NCBI GenBank assembly: GCA_030148025.1
Contig: JASBUG010000005.1
Span: 1 to 43,596 of the forward strand
DNA length: 43,596 bases
Direction of reading: 5' to 3'
Source: Flavobacteriaceae bacterium
Lineage (GTDB): Bacteria; Bacteroidota; Bacteroidia; Flavobacteriales; Flavobacteriaceae
The notes under the pieces: model-generated
Database searches by the model: none
Seen by the model: the letters and a program-made list of their open reading frames with translations, nothing else
What the model was told of the DNA's origin: nothing
Translations under genes and position numbers: made by a program
Part shown: piece after piece, positions 27,943-36,036 of the stretch
Layout of the letters: each line of letters begins with the position of its first letter
Numbering within the stretch: the stretch's first letter is position 1

Positions 27943-29233
27943 CTACTGAATCTAAAATTAATGTAAAAAGTTCTCTGAATCCTTTCCAGCGCTCTTCATC
28001 ACCAAAGGTATAATTATGGAAAACTGGTATAAAGGTTCCGTTTACTTTCTTTATTTCGTTAATAATTTTTTTTACTGTCTGTTTTTTGTCCAATTGCGAT
28101 TTATTTCGAAGTAATGCGTAATCCATGAGATGGAATGGATTAACTTTCAAAGGGGTTTGTATCTCGTAATCGATATCATAAAAAAGAAAAGGTGTACAAG
28201 TCCCTGCCCTAAAACCAATATGGCTTACATATCCCATTGTATAATCTTCAAATATCTCAAGTTCAATTAAATGCCTATAGGTTTTAGGTAAATTGAGTTT
28301 AGAAAACGAATTTCTGGAGGCTACTAACGATGTATTGATTACCGACTCCATTTTTTGTTTTTCCTTTTTTAAAATATTTAAATCATCAAGAGCAAAATAA
28401 GATGCTTTTAAACCTACCTTACAATAATCTGCAACCGATTTTATTAAGGACACAAACTTCTTTTTATTAATATTTATGTTCTTATCGTAAGTTGTATAAT
28501 CGCCAATTAAAAAGAAAACAATGAATTTACTCTCACTACGCTTTTGCATGTTAGTAATCCATTTAAAAGTGTTGTAAGGATCTCTTTTAAACCTCAGGAG
28601 TACAGAATAACGATTGTATAATTGCCTTAACTTAAACCTAAAAATATCACCCAAAGTACCTCCAATGGTTCGCATTAATCCTTTTTGCCTAAAATAATAG
28701 GCCATTGGCACATCTATTACAGGCTTTATGCTGTAACTCCTTTTTGAAAATTCATAATCTGGAAATTTATGCTGTAAAGCTTTTCCAAACTTATAGGCCC
28801 AAATATCTACAACTGGTTGATGCAAAAAACTATGTTCGAACGCTAAACTGTCCTTCACAGTAAAACGCCCATATTCATCTTTTACATGAGGTAAATACTC
28901 TTCATATCTACTCAACAAATAAAAAGAAGCGGCGAAAATATCAAAGGGAATTGAACTTTTATCTCCATTGTAAAAAAAACATTTTGTTTCTTCCCAATCG
29001 TGGACATGAATATCTATATCTGTCAAACCTTGCTCAAAAATAATATCATGGCTTCTCACATAGAATTCGTTACCAAGAGGCTGCCTAGAATAAGACATTT
29101 TTAAACTATTATGCGCAATAAAATCTTCTACAGTAGTTGTAAACGATACAGGTACGTCTAAAATTCGGGTACAAATTTGTTTAAATATATATTTTAAACG
29201 AGGTGTTATTTTATGAGTATATACTAATAACAT
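27932..29233 (-). CDS. polysaccharide-deacetylase-like protein with Bacteroidota N-terminal domain
   Basis: The 433-residue product has no signal peptide. The N-terminal half (residues about 1-180: YTHKITPRLKYIFKQIC, HVHDWEETKCFFYN, PFDIFAASFYLLSRYEEYL) resembles the DUF7033 domain that precedes polysaccharide deacetylase folds in Bacteroidota. The C-terminal half (FIVFFLIGDYTTYDKN, GFRAGTCTPFLFYDI, NGTFIPVFHNYTFGDEERW) has the shape of a carbohydrate esterase 4 barrel. The usual metal-binding triad is not obvious to me, so catalytic activity is uncertain. It starts at the base next to the radC stop. Confidence 0.75.
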   Translation of the reverse strand: MLLVYTHKITPRLKYIFKQICTRILDVPVSFTTTVEDFIAHNSLKMSYSRQPLGNEFYVRSHDIIFEQGLTDIDIHVHDWEETKCFFYNGDKSSIPFDIFAASFYLLSRYEEYLPHVKDEYGRFTVKDSLAFEHSFLHQPVVDIWAYKFGKALQHKFPDYEFSKRSYSIKPVIDVPMAYYFRQKGLMRTIGGTLGDIFRFKLRQLYNRYSVLLRFKRDPYNTFKWITNMQKRSESKFIVFFLIGDYTTYDKNININKKKFVSLIKSVADYCKVGLKASYFALDDLNILKKEKQKMESVINTSLVASRNSFSKLNLPKTYRHLIELEIFEDYTMGYVSHIGFRAGTCTPFLFYDIDYEIQTPLKVNPFHLMDYALLRNKSQLDKKQTVKKIINEIKKVNGTFIPVFHNYTFGDEERWKGFRELFTLILDSVDEA

Positions 29234-29932
29234 TTACAAAAGCGTTTCATCGGCAAAGCTAAAGTATGCTTTTTCGGTAATAATTAAATGATCTAACACT
29301 TTTATATCTAAACTATTTGATGCGTGCTTTAATTTTTGGGTTAACTGTTTATCTGCCTCACTTGGCTTTAAAGTTCCTGAAGGGTGATTATGAACCAGGA
29401 TCAAACCTGTAGCTCCAACCTCTAAAGCATTTTTTAACACCAAACGCACATCGACCAAAGTGCCAGTAATACCTCCTTTACTTAGCTGCTGCTTTTGTAT
29501 TACTTTATTAGAATTATTTAAGTAGATAATCCAAAATTCTTCATGTGCTAATTCTCCAATAATAGGCTGCATCAATTCAAAAACCGATTTACTTGAACTA
29601 ATTTTCTGTTTCTCTAAGGCTTCTTCTGCTCTACGTCTTCTGCCCAGTTCCAAAGCCGCAACAATGGTAATTGCTTTTGCCTCTCCTATCCCTTTAAAAT
29701 CCATTAGCTGTTTTACCGTAAGCTTTCCTAACTCATTTAAATTATTATTAACGCTTGCTAAAATGCGCTTACATAATGCCACTGCACTTTCTTCAGTATT
29801 TCCAGAACCTATTAAAATGGCTACCAATTCTGCGTCACTTAAAACAGACTTCCCTTTATCTCGTAATTTCTCCCTTGGTTGGTCATCTATAGACCAATTT
29901 TTAATCGAAAAAGAAGCTGCTTTTTTAGTCAT
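29234..29932 (-). CDS. radC: RadC family JAB-domain protein
   Basis: Despite its name, RadC has no settled role in repair; the fold is a JAMM metalloprotease-like domain. The 232-residue product has a UPF0758 N-terminal part (SIDDQPREKLRDKGKSVLSD), a helix-hairpin-helix (LMDFKGIGEAKAITIVAALELG, residues 77-98), and the metal-binding pattern HNHPSGTLKPSEAD (His181, His183, Asp194). It is the first gene of a minus-strand operon with the deacetylase-like and HAD genes. Confidence 0.95.
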   Translation of the reverse strand: MTKKAASFSIKNWSIDDQPREKLRDKGKSVLSDAELVAILIGSGNTEESAVALCKRILASVNNNLNELGKLTVKQLMDFKGIGEAKAITIVAALELGRRRRAEEALEKQKISSSKSVFELMQPIIGELAHEEFWIIYLNNSNKVIQKQQLSKGGITGTLVDVRLVLKNALEVGATGLILVHNHPSGTLKPSEADKQLTQKLKHASNSLDIKVLDHLIITEKAYFSFADETLL

Positions 29933-29980
29933 CTAGTAAATATAATTATTGTAAATTTCAATACAAAATCACTAAACTCT

Positions 29981-30433
29981 ATGGAATCTTTATTTAACGA
30001 TCAAACTCAGGAAAAAATCATATCTCGTTTAAATAAATTAACTGAAACTACCAAAGCACAATGGGGCACCATGAATGTTGACCAAATGCTATATCATTGC
30101 CAAGGCCCACTTGAAGTTGCTATAGGTACCAAACAGCTAAATACTAAAATTGGCTTTATGAAAAAGTTATTATTCAAAGCATTTAAACCAGTGATGTATA
30201 ACGATAAATTATGGAATCAAAATATTCCTACTGCTAAAGAATATATTTCTAAAGGCTCTTATAATTTTAATGACGAAAAAGAAAAGCTAACAGCCGTTAT
30301 AAAAGAGTTTAGTAAATTAAAAACCAAAACCGATTGGCCAGCACATCCATTTTTTGGAAAATTCACCACAGAGCAATGGGGAAAATTACAATACAAACAT
30401 TTAGATCATCACTTTAGACAATTTGGCGTATAA
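29981..30433 (+). CDS. DUF1569 / DinB-like protein
   Basis: The start is placed at the ATG at 29981 (MESLFNDQTQEKII), giving 150 residues. The open frame extends upstream to 29879, but that part overlaps radC and encodes nothing family-like. The sequence TKAQWGTMNVDQMLYHCQGP and the tail HPFFGKFTTEQWGKLQYKHLDHHFRQF match the DUF1569 four-helix DinB-like fold, with His residues in DinB metal-like positions. Its function is unknown; relatives include thiol transferases and detoxification proteins. It starts a plus-strand series with the next gene 2 bases away. Confidence 0.8.
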   Translation: MESLFNDQTQEKIISRLNKLTETTKAQWGTMNVDQMLYHCQGPLEVAIGTKQLNTKIGFMKKLLFKAFKPVMYNDKLWNQNIPTAKEYISKGSYNFNDEKEKLTAVIKEFSKLKTKTDWPAHPFFGKFTTEQWGKLQYKHLDHHFRQFGV

Positions 30434-30435
30434 CT

Positions 30436-31035
30436 ATGAGCACTTATCCACCACCACACCATCAAGATCATGATAAAGATAACATGATCGAAGTTCTTAA
30501 ATCCTATCCCTTAGCAACAGTTATTTCGGTTAAAAATGAAGCACCATTAATAACTCATATGCCATTGATATACAGGGAAACAGATGGCAAGCTTATTGGA
30601 CACATAGATATTTACAACCCGCAAACCCCTTTAATGTGTGATGATAATGATGTAACGGTTATTTTTTCAGGACCAGACTGTTACATTTCTCCTAGTGTTT
30701 ATACTACTACACAACTCCCAACCTGGAACTATATAAAAGTACATTTAAAAGGAACTGTAAAAGCTATTGAAAGCAAAGAAGCTTTAAAAGAATCGCTAAT
30801 TAAAATGACTGAATTTTTAGAAGCTCCAGACCACAAATATGTTTTAGACGCTGACAATAAGCGAATGGAAGGTGCCATAAACTATATAAAGATGTTTGAA
30901 ATTACTATTACTAACTGGGAAGGTAAATTCAAACTATCTCAAGATAAAAAGAAAGCAGATATTGCTAACGCTCGTGAAGAACTCATTAAAACAAATCAAC
31001 TGAGTATTAAGGCATTTTTAGATAAAGTATTTTAA
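30436..31035 (+). CDS. PaiB-like FMN-binding split-barrel protein
   Basis: The 199-residue product matches PaiB (FMN-binding negative transcriptional regulator family, named from a Bacillus sporulation and protease regulator). Landmarks are MSTYPPPHHQDHD, the region SYPLATVISVKNEAPLITHM, GPDCYISPSVYTTTQLPTW followed by NYIKVHLKGTVK, and LDADNKRMEGAINYIKMFEI. The fold is a pyridoxamine-oxidase-like barrel. Whether it regulates transcription here is doubtful, and a flavin oxidoreductase role is equally possible. It follows the DUF1569 gene by 2 bases, consistent with an operon. Confidence 0.85.
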   Translation: MSTYPPPHHQDHDKDNMIEVLKSYPLATVISVKNEAPLITHMPLIYRETDGKLIGHIDIYNPQTPLMCDDNDVTVIFSGPDCYISPSVYTTTQLPTWNYIKVHLKGTVKAIESKEALKESLIKMTEFLEAPDHKYVLDADNKRMEGAINYIKMFEITITNWEGKFKLSQDKKKADIANAREELIKTNQLSIKAFLDKVF

Positions 31036-31054
31036 GAACCAAAAAATAAAACCC

Positions 31055-31426
31055 ATGGAATTAGGAAATTTTTCAGTTAGCCTAACGGTAAAAGATATTA
31101 AAGCTTCAAAAGCATTTTACGAACAACTTGGTTTTACCATGTTTGGTGGTAACATTGAGCAAAATTGGGTGATCATGAAAAATGGCAAAACCAATATTGG
31201 GTTATTTCAAGGTATGTTTGATAAAAACATACTTACTTTTAACCCTGGTTGGGATAACAACGCTAACAAACTAGATACGTTTACAGACGTAAGAGATTTA
31301 CAAAAAGAACTTAAAGAAAAAGGATTCACAATGATTACTGAAACCGATGAAAACACCTCTGGACCCGGAAGCTTTGTAATTGTAGATCCTGACGGAAATC
31401 CGATTTTAGTAGATCAGCATGTTTGA
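31055..31426 (+). CDS. VOC family (glyoxalase/bleomycin-resistance-like) protein
   Basis: The 123-residue single-domain product has the family's beta-alpha-beta-beta-beta layout: FSVSLTVKDIKASKAFYEQLGF at the start and PGSFVIVDPDGNPILVDQHV at the end. The usual first metal ligand (His in the opening strand) is a Ser here, so metal use may differ from glyoxalase I. The substrate is unknown. It lies 19 bases after the PaiB-like gene and is probably co-transcribed. Confidence 0.85.
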   Translation: MELGNFSVSLTVKDIKASKAFYEQLGFTMFGGNIEQNWVIMKNGKTNIGLFQGMFDKNILTFNPGWDNNANKLDTFTDVRDLQKELKEKGFTMITETDENTSGPGSFVIVDPDGNPILVDQHV

Positions 31427-31428
31427 TA

Positions 31429-31460
31429 TTGTATATCTCCTTTTTGTAACACTACCTTTA
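31429..31460 (+). promoter_or_regulatory. candidate promoter before the small membrane protein gene
   Basis: TTG (31429-31431), 21 bases and TACCTTTA (31453-31460) fit the Bacteroidota promoter spacing with one -7 mismatch. It lies in the 49-base gap ahead of the ATG at 31476. Confidence 0.35.
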
Positions 31461-31475
31461 AAATAAAAACATTCT

Positions 31476-32009
31476 ATGAAAATTACGCAAGCGCAAGAAA
31501 ATATGAGACATGCCTATTTTGGAGGCGGTCCAGGTGTATTGACATCTGGATTAGTGTGGCTCGTTGCTGGAATTGTAGCATTAGTAACTACTAGCCAAAC
31601 AAGTGTTATTACCCTTTTTATTGGCGGTATGTTTATACACCCTATTGGTATACTACTCTCAAAGCTTTTGAAACGTTCTGGCGCTCATGACAAAGGGAAC
31701 CCATTAGCTAAATTGGCGCTTGAAACTACTTTTGCGATGTTTATTGGATTGTTTATTGCCTTTTGTGTTTTTCTTAGGCAAGAACATTGGTTTTTTCCAA
31801 TAATGCTGATGGTTATTGGTAGTCGCTATTTAGTGTTTTCTACCATTTATGGAATGTCTGTATATTATATTTTAGGAAGTATTCTGGCTATTTCGGGAGG
31901 AATTAGTTTGATTTTAGATTGGCCTTTTTATATTGGTGCTTTTATTGGTAGTGGCCTGGAAATTGTATTTGCATTTATTATTATTTATTTGGAAAAATTA
32001 AAACACTAG
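31476..32009 (+). CDS. six-helix membrane protein of unknown function (DUF7010-like)
   Basis: The 177-residue product has about six hydrophobic segments (for example GVLTSGLVWLVAGIVALVTT, LETTFAMFIGLFIAFCVFL, YYILGSILAISGGISLIL). A conserved-looking N-terminus AQENMRHAYFGGGPG leads into them. I recall similar proteins grouped as DUF7010 but cannot verify this. No catalytic or transport motif is visible. It is the fourth gene in a plus-strand series of small proteins and may have its own promoter. Confidence 0.7.
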   Translation: MKITQAQENMRHAYFGGGPGVLTSGLVWLVAGIVALVTTSQTSVITLFIGGMFIHPIGILLSKLLKRSGAHDKGNPLAKLALETTFAMFIGLFIAFCVFLRQEHWFFPIMLMVIGSRYLVFSTIYGMSVYYILGSILAISGGISLILDWPFYIGAFIGSGLEIVFAFIIIYLEKLKH

Positions 32010-32081
32010 AAAAGGAAAAGATTGATCTACTTACATCAAAATTTCTAAAGTTTTATAAATTAAATTCGGAATAAAACCAAA

Positions 32082-32483
32082 ATGCCCTTAAACCAAAAAC
32101 ACATTTTAAGTCCGAATAGTGAGTTTGACAGACGTGAAGAGCTATCAAAGGCATTATCTCAAATAGAATTGCTTACTGAGGAAGACCTCAACATTTTAAA
32201 AAAGTGTTCTACTGAAGATCATGAAGCCATTGGAATGATTGGTTGCTTACTAAAAGATGACTCTTACATTAATAAAGCTAGATTAATTATTGCAAGTTTG
32301 AATAGATCTAACACAGAATTAGCTGAAAATGCAAAACACCTATTAAACTGTTCTGATAGTGAACTAAATAATCTAGTCGATAAACTTTCGCAACGTTTTA
32401 TTTTGGAAGATGAAAACCTTTCAAATTATGAAAACAAAATCTATACGATTCTATTTAATATACTATCGCAAAGGGGCTTTTAA
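32082..32483 (+). CDS. small hypothetical helical protein
   Basis: I recognise no family. The 133-residue product is soluble, charged and mostly helical by composition (SKALSQIELLTEEDLNILKK; SDSELNNLVDKLSQRF), with three Cys residues in CSTEDHE, IGCLLK and LLNCSDSE contexts. It has no signal peptide. The start at 32082 follows an A-rich stretch. Its stop codon overlaps by 4 bases that of the convergent gene at 32480. The reading frame looks genuine from its length and composition, but function is unknown. Confidence 0.6.
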   Translation: MPLNQKHILSPNSEFDRREELSKALSQIELLTEEDLNILKKCSTEDHEAIGMIGCLLKDDSYINKARLIIASLNRSNTELAENAKHLLNCSDSELNNLVDKLSQRFILEDENLSNYENKIYTILFNILSQRGF

Positions 32484-33682
32484 TTCTCTAGCCATTTATT
32501 CATTTGAAGTTTTAGCTTTTCATAATCGACGCATTCTTTAGCTCTAAAATCTGCCCAATCTAGCACTTCACTATCAGGTGTAAATTTCTTGCTAAAATTA
32601 TTATTTCCATTAATAATATCTACACGTTTTATATACTCTTTAGCAAACACTTTATCTACAATATTTGGCAAACCACGTGTGCAGGCAAATTCGTAAAATG
32701 GTAAATAAAAAATCATACCATCAATAACATCTTGAAATTTAATGTCCTGCTCAAACGTATAATCAAACTGGGTTAACCCAAAAGGAGTATCTTTTATATT
32801 AAACCCAACTGATTTTTTTCCTGTAAGTTCAAAAGCAGCATCCCATTTTCCATCAGCAGAAAGTTCTATTGTATGCTTTGGACCATACCATTTATTAGTC
32901 CACTCATCAGGAATCCACTTATACCAATTAAAAGCAACAACCTTTACCTTATCGCCATAAGCCTCCTTTATATAAGCTGCTGTTTTTTTTATACGAATAT
33001 CTTTATAATTAACATTAAGGTTAATAGCATGTGGCCTACTTTGAATTAATAAGGCTCTTTTTCTTCCATTTTTTGACTCCTGTTTTTCATACAGATTCAA
33101 AAAGTTAAATGCCATAATACTATCTCTTGTCCCTGTTCCTCTTAGACTTTTATCTACAAACTCTGTATACTTTTCGTGAGTCATATCTTTCCAACTAAAA
33201 GCACAATCTGTTAAACCTAAAGTAATCTTATCATCTTGCTCTAAATGTCTATTTATATTGTAAATACCTTTTAAATACTTTACCATATTGTACTTATCCC
33301 ACAAAGCATTAAAGTCTATATTTCTATATAATTCAAGAAAATCTTTTTCAAAATCTTCTGGATTTTGGTAATTTCCTTTTACCACTTTATTCGCAAATGG
33401 GGTTTGATTAATAACACCTACTTCGGTATAAATATGCCCTACATTTTCAACAAACCACTTGTCTTTTACAATATCAAGAATCAAATCGTATTGGGTAGTA
33501 TCTCTATGATCTCTTTCTCCTAAAATAACAATGTCGTTCGTTTTAAATAAATCTAGAATATACGCCTTAGGGTCTTGATGTTGTTGCTCTAGAAGTGACA
33601 CAAACTCTTTTATTTTCGATTGAGAAAATCCCGATAATGAACAACAAAAGAACACTAGTAAAACCTTTAAAAATACTTTCAT
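32480..33682 (-). CDS. secreted erythromycin-esterase/ChaN-like superfamily protein
   Basis: The 400-residue product has a signal peptide (CCSLSGFSQ, cleavage near residue 21). The motif IVILGERDHRDTTQYDLIL (residues 51-69, with Glu56 and His59) followed by YTEVGVIN resembles the active-site start of the erythromycin esterase / ChaN / Tiki superfamily (lGExxH). The rest is not clearly alignable by eye, so this is only a superfamily-level suggestion. It is the last gene of a minus-strand run, 7 bases after the T9SS propeller gene, suggesting a shared extracellular or periplasmic process. Confidence 0.6.
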   Translation of the reverse strand: MKVFLKVLLVFFCCSLSGFSQSKIKEFVSLLEQQHQDPKAYILDLFKTNDIVILGERDHRDTTQYDLILDIVKDKWFVENVGHIYTEVGVINQTPFANKVVKGNYQNPEDFEKDFLELYRNIDFNALWDKYNMVKYLKGIYNINRHLEQDDKITLGLTDCAFSWKDMTHEKYTEFVDKSLRGTGTRDSIMAFNFLNLYEKQESKNGRKRALLIQSRPHAINLNVNYKDIRIKKTAAYIKEAYGDKVKVVAFNWYKWIPDEWTNKWYGPKHTIELSADGKWDAAFELTGKKSVGFNIKDTPFGLTQFDYTFEQDIKFQDVIDGMIFYLPFYEFACTRGLPNIVDKVFAKEYIKRVDIINGNNNFSKKFTPDSEVLDWADFRAKECVDYEKLKLQMNKWLEN

Positions 33683-33689
33683 TTGATAC

Positions 33690-34823
33690 TTATTTTTTGA
33701 TGATTTTTTTTGTTACTGCTCCTTCTAATGTAAACACTTTTACTACGTACATCCCAGATTCAATATTCGATATATTGATTTGCTTATTAGATAACATACT
33801 TGAATCTTTAATAGCTACAATTTCCTTCCCTAAAACATCAAACATTTTTAGCCCGATAATATCTTGCTGAGAATCTATATATAATATATCAGTCATTGGG
33901 TTTGGGTAAATATGTAAGTTAGAATGTAACTTAGTTTTCTTGATAGATAATGCTGGATCATTTAAATCTACCCTCAAAATTCTATCGCCAATTATTTCGG
34001 TTACAAAAAGATATTTATCGCCACTTACATAGTCTTTAATTTGAATCTTTCGCAAATCACCATAATCAGCATTGGTAACCAAAAGCTCTGAAGTTGGAAT
34101 AGGATCTATTGGATTTATTCGTTTTAGGCCTTCATCATCTGTAAAATACAATAGTCCCTCAAAAAAATATAGATCATGTATAACACCAACAGCCGTAAAC
34201 TTTGATACCTCTGGAAGATCTAAAACCATATTCTTAAAAAAGATTTCTCCGTCTGCTGAATCAAAGGATTCTGAAAAATATAAAGATCCACCATTAACTT
34301 GCAATGCGGTTACATCTCTAGACATGTAAGTTGGTGCGCCAACAGGAAAAGCACCAGCTATATTATAGCGTTTAAACATCCCATCATTATTTATATCACC
34401 CACATGCATCCAAGCACCATAAAAATCAATATCAGTAATTGCTGAAGCAAAACCAGTATTGACTTCAACTGAGGCTAATGCAAGGTTAGATAAGTCTTTT
34501 TTATATAGTTTACCAAATTCAGGAAGTCCTGCCCCACTAACCGTAGCAAAATATAAGTCTGTTCCATTTATGCCAAAGGCGAGTACGCCACCATTTATTA
34601 GTGAAGGTTCATCAGTGTCAAAAACAAAAGAAACAACAGGAAGATCTGGATCTGAAATATCAGCTTTAAAAACCTCGTAAAGACTATTGTCTAGATAATA
34701 CAAATCATCACCGCTAATTACAATATCTAAACCGTCAATGCCACTTAAAAGCGTGGTTACTTGGGCATAAGAAATTTGCATGAAACATATGAGAAAACAG
34801 GTTAAGGCTTTAAAAGATTTCAT
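33690..34823 (-). CDS. T9SS-sorted beta-propeller-like secreted protein
   Basis: The 377-residue product has a signal peptide (ISYAQ, cleavage near residue 21) and a body of repeated strand-turn units typical of a propeller (GDDLYYLDNSLYEVFKADIS, GGSLYFSESF, EGLLYFTDDEGLKRI). A C-terminal type A sorting domain of about 75 residues (LHIYPNPMTDILYIDSQ, MFDVLGKE, NISNIESGMYVVKVFT) directs export through the type IX secretion system and surface attachment. No catalytic motif is visible. It is 7 bases upstream of the esterase/ChaN-like gene and 72 after the AraC-family gene. Confidence 0.85.
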   Translation of the reverse strand: MKSFKALTCFLICFMQISYAQVTTLLSGIDGLDIVISGDDLYYLDNSLYEVFKADISDPDLPVVSFVFDTDEPSLINGGVLAFGINGTDLYFATVSGAGLPEFGKLYKKDLSNLALASVEVNTGFASAITDIDFYGAWMHVGDINNDGMFKRYNIAGAFPVGAPTYMSRDVTALQVNGGSLYFSESFDSADGEIFFKNMVLDLPEVSKFTAVGVIHDLYFFEGLLYFTDDEGLKRINPIDPIPTSELLVTNADYGDLRKIQIKDYVSGDKYLFVTEIIGDRILRVDLNDPALSIKKTKLHSNLHIYPNPMTDILYIDSQQDIIGLKMFDVLGKEIVAIKDSSMLSNKQINISNIESGMYVVKVFTLEGAVTKKIIKK

Positions 34824-34895
34824 AAGGCATTATTTTTTACCGAATGTATTTAAAACCTATTTTGAAATAGTCCGAAATCTTTAACTTTTAAAAAA

Positions 34896-36029
34896 TCAGG
34901 ATATATTATGCTGCTTTTTAAAAGCTATTGGTGACATACCTACATGTTTTTTAAAGGCTGAATAAAATGTTGACTTAGAATTAAAACCAGACTCTAAAGC
35001 AATAGAAATTATAGTATAGTTCTTATAGCTTGGATTTATAAGGATAGCTTTAGCATCTTCTATTCTTAAAGCATTTACATAATCTGAAAAATTAGAATTG
35101 GCATTACTATTTACCAATTGCGATAAATACCCTTCGCTCAATTCAAATCTATCTGCCAACGCTTGCAAACTTAAACTAGGATTTAAGTATAGTTTCTCTG
35201 CTTTAATAATAGCATTAATATCTTCAAAACGCTTTTTACTTTTTGGCTCATTATTTTGAGTACCAATATTGGTTGGGATTAGCACTTTTCTTAAATCTGC
35301 ACGTTGGTTAAAAATACCTAAATGATATACTCCTAAATAACCCATCCAATAAATCAATAACGACATTGATATCCATAACACATATGTTGTTACACGTTCA
35401 ATGCTATCATTTCTATAAATTAAGGTGTTAAAAATTGTAATTAACACCCAAATACCAAATACAACAACAGCCAAAGACAGCAATTTTTTTAACCAGATAA
35501 CATTAATTTTTGGTTGATTTGAAACTACTGCTTGTTTTTGGTAATTACCAATTAATCTAAATCCGTTGTATATGGCAATAGCAGTAAAAATTATAGATAC
35601 ATAACTTAAGATTATATAAAACTTAGTTACAAAATTTTGAGAGATCAATTCACTAAAAAATATTTGTTGAAAGAGAAAAATCAAACAAAAAGGTAAACTA
35701 ATGTAAAACGGATACATGTAAAACTTTGGCAACTCCTTATTTCCTAAATATGTAGAAATAAAATAATAGAATGCGGGAAACATTAGTAAGTCCCATTGTA
35801 TAGGAAATAGCCAAAAATGCTTCCAATTTAAATAACTAACAATGTTCGTATCAAAAAACCAGAAATAGATATTGTTTAAAGAAACTAAGAGCACATAAAA
35901 AGCTAAAAACCTATTGGGTTTAGCATTGAATTTTTTTGAAAATAAAACAATTAATCCAAAAATAAGTCCATGAATACTTGCACTGACTATAAAAAGGTTA
36001 AAAACATTAAAGCTTAAGTCTGTACTCAT
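34896..36029 (-). CDS. membrane-anchored AraC-family transcriptional regulator
   Basis: The 377-residue product has about seven N-terminal membrane helices (residues 1-250, for example SASIHGLIFGLIVLFS and YVLWISMSLLIYWMGYLG) followed by an AraC-type double helix-turn-helix. The first is LSLQALADRFELSEGYLSQLV, and the second is ISIALESGFNSKSTFYSAFKKHVGMSP. Proteins of this layout are common in Bacteroidota and are thought to sense a signal in the membrane, but the ligand is unknown. It lies 7 bases after the Mpl gene. The two secreted proteins that follow are plausible targets. Confidence 0.88.
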   Translation of the reverse strand: MSTDLSFNVFNLFIVSASIHGLIFGLIVLFSKKFNAKPNRFLAFYVLLVSLNNIYFWFFDTNIVSYLNWKHFWLFPIQWDLLMFPAFYYFISTYLGNKELPKFYMYPFYISLPFCLIFLFQQIFFSELISQNFVTKFYIILSYVSIIFTAIAIYNGFRLIGNYQKQAVVSNQPKINVIWLKKLLSLAVVVFGIWVLITIFNTLIYRNDSIERVTTYVLWISMSLLIYWMGYLGVYHLGIFNQRADLRKVLIPTNIGTQNNEPKSKKRFEDINAIIKAEKLYLNPSLSLQALADRFELSEGYLSQLVNSNANSNFSDYVNALRIEDAKAILINPSYKNYTIISIALESGFNSKSTFYSAFKKHVGMSPIAFKKQHNIS

Positions 36030-36036
36030 AAAAACT

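Noticed and set aside
29879..29980. Longer N-terminus for the DUF1569 protein
   Set aside because: It would overlap radC and encodes cysteine- and phenylalanine-rich sequence unlike the family; the ATG at 29981 gives the usual length.
34857..34870. CTATTT-TG-AAATAG palindrome between the AraC-family and T9SS genes as an operator
   Set aside because: Six AT-rich pairs in an AT-rich gap; no second copy and no nearby promoter match.
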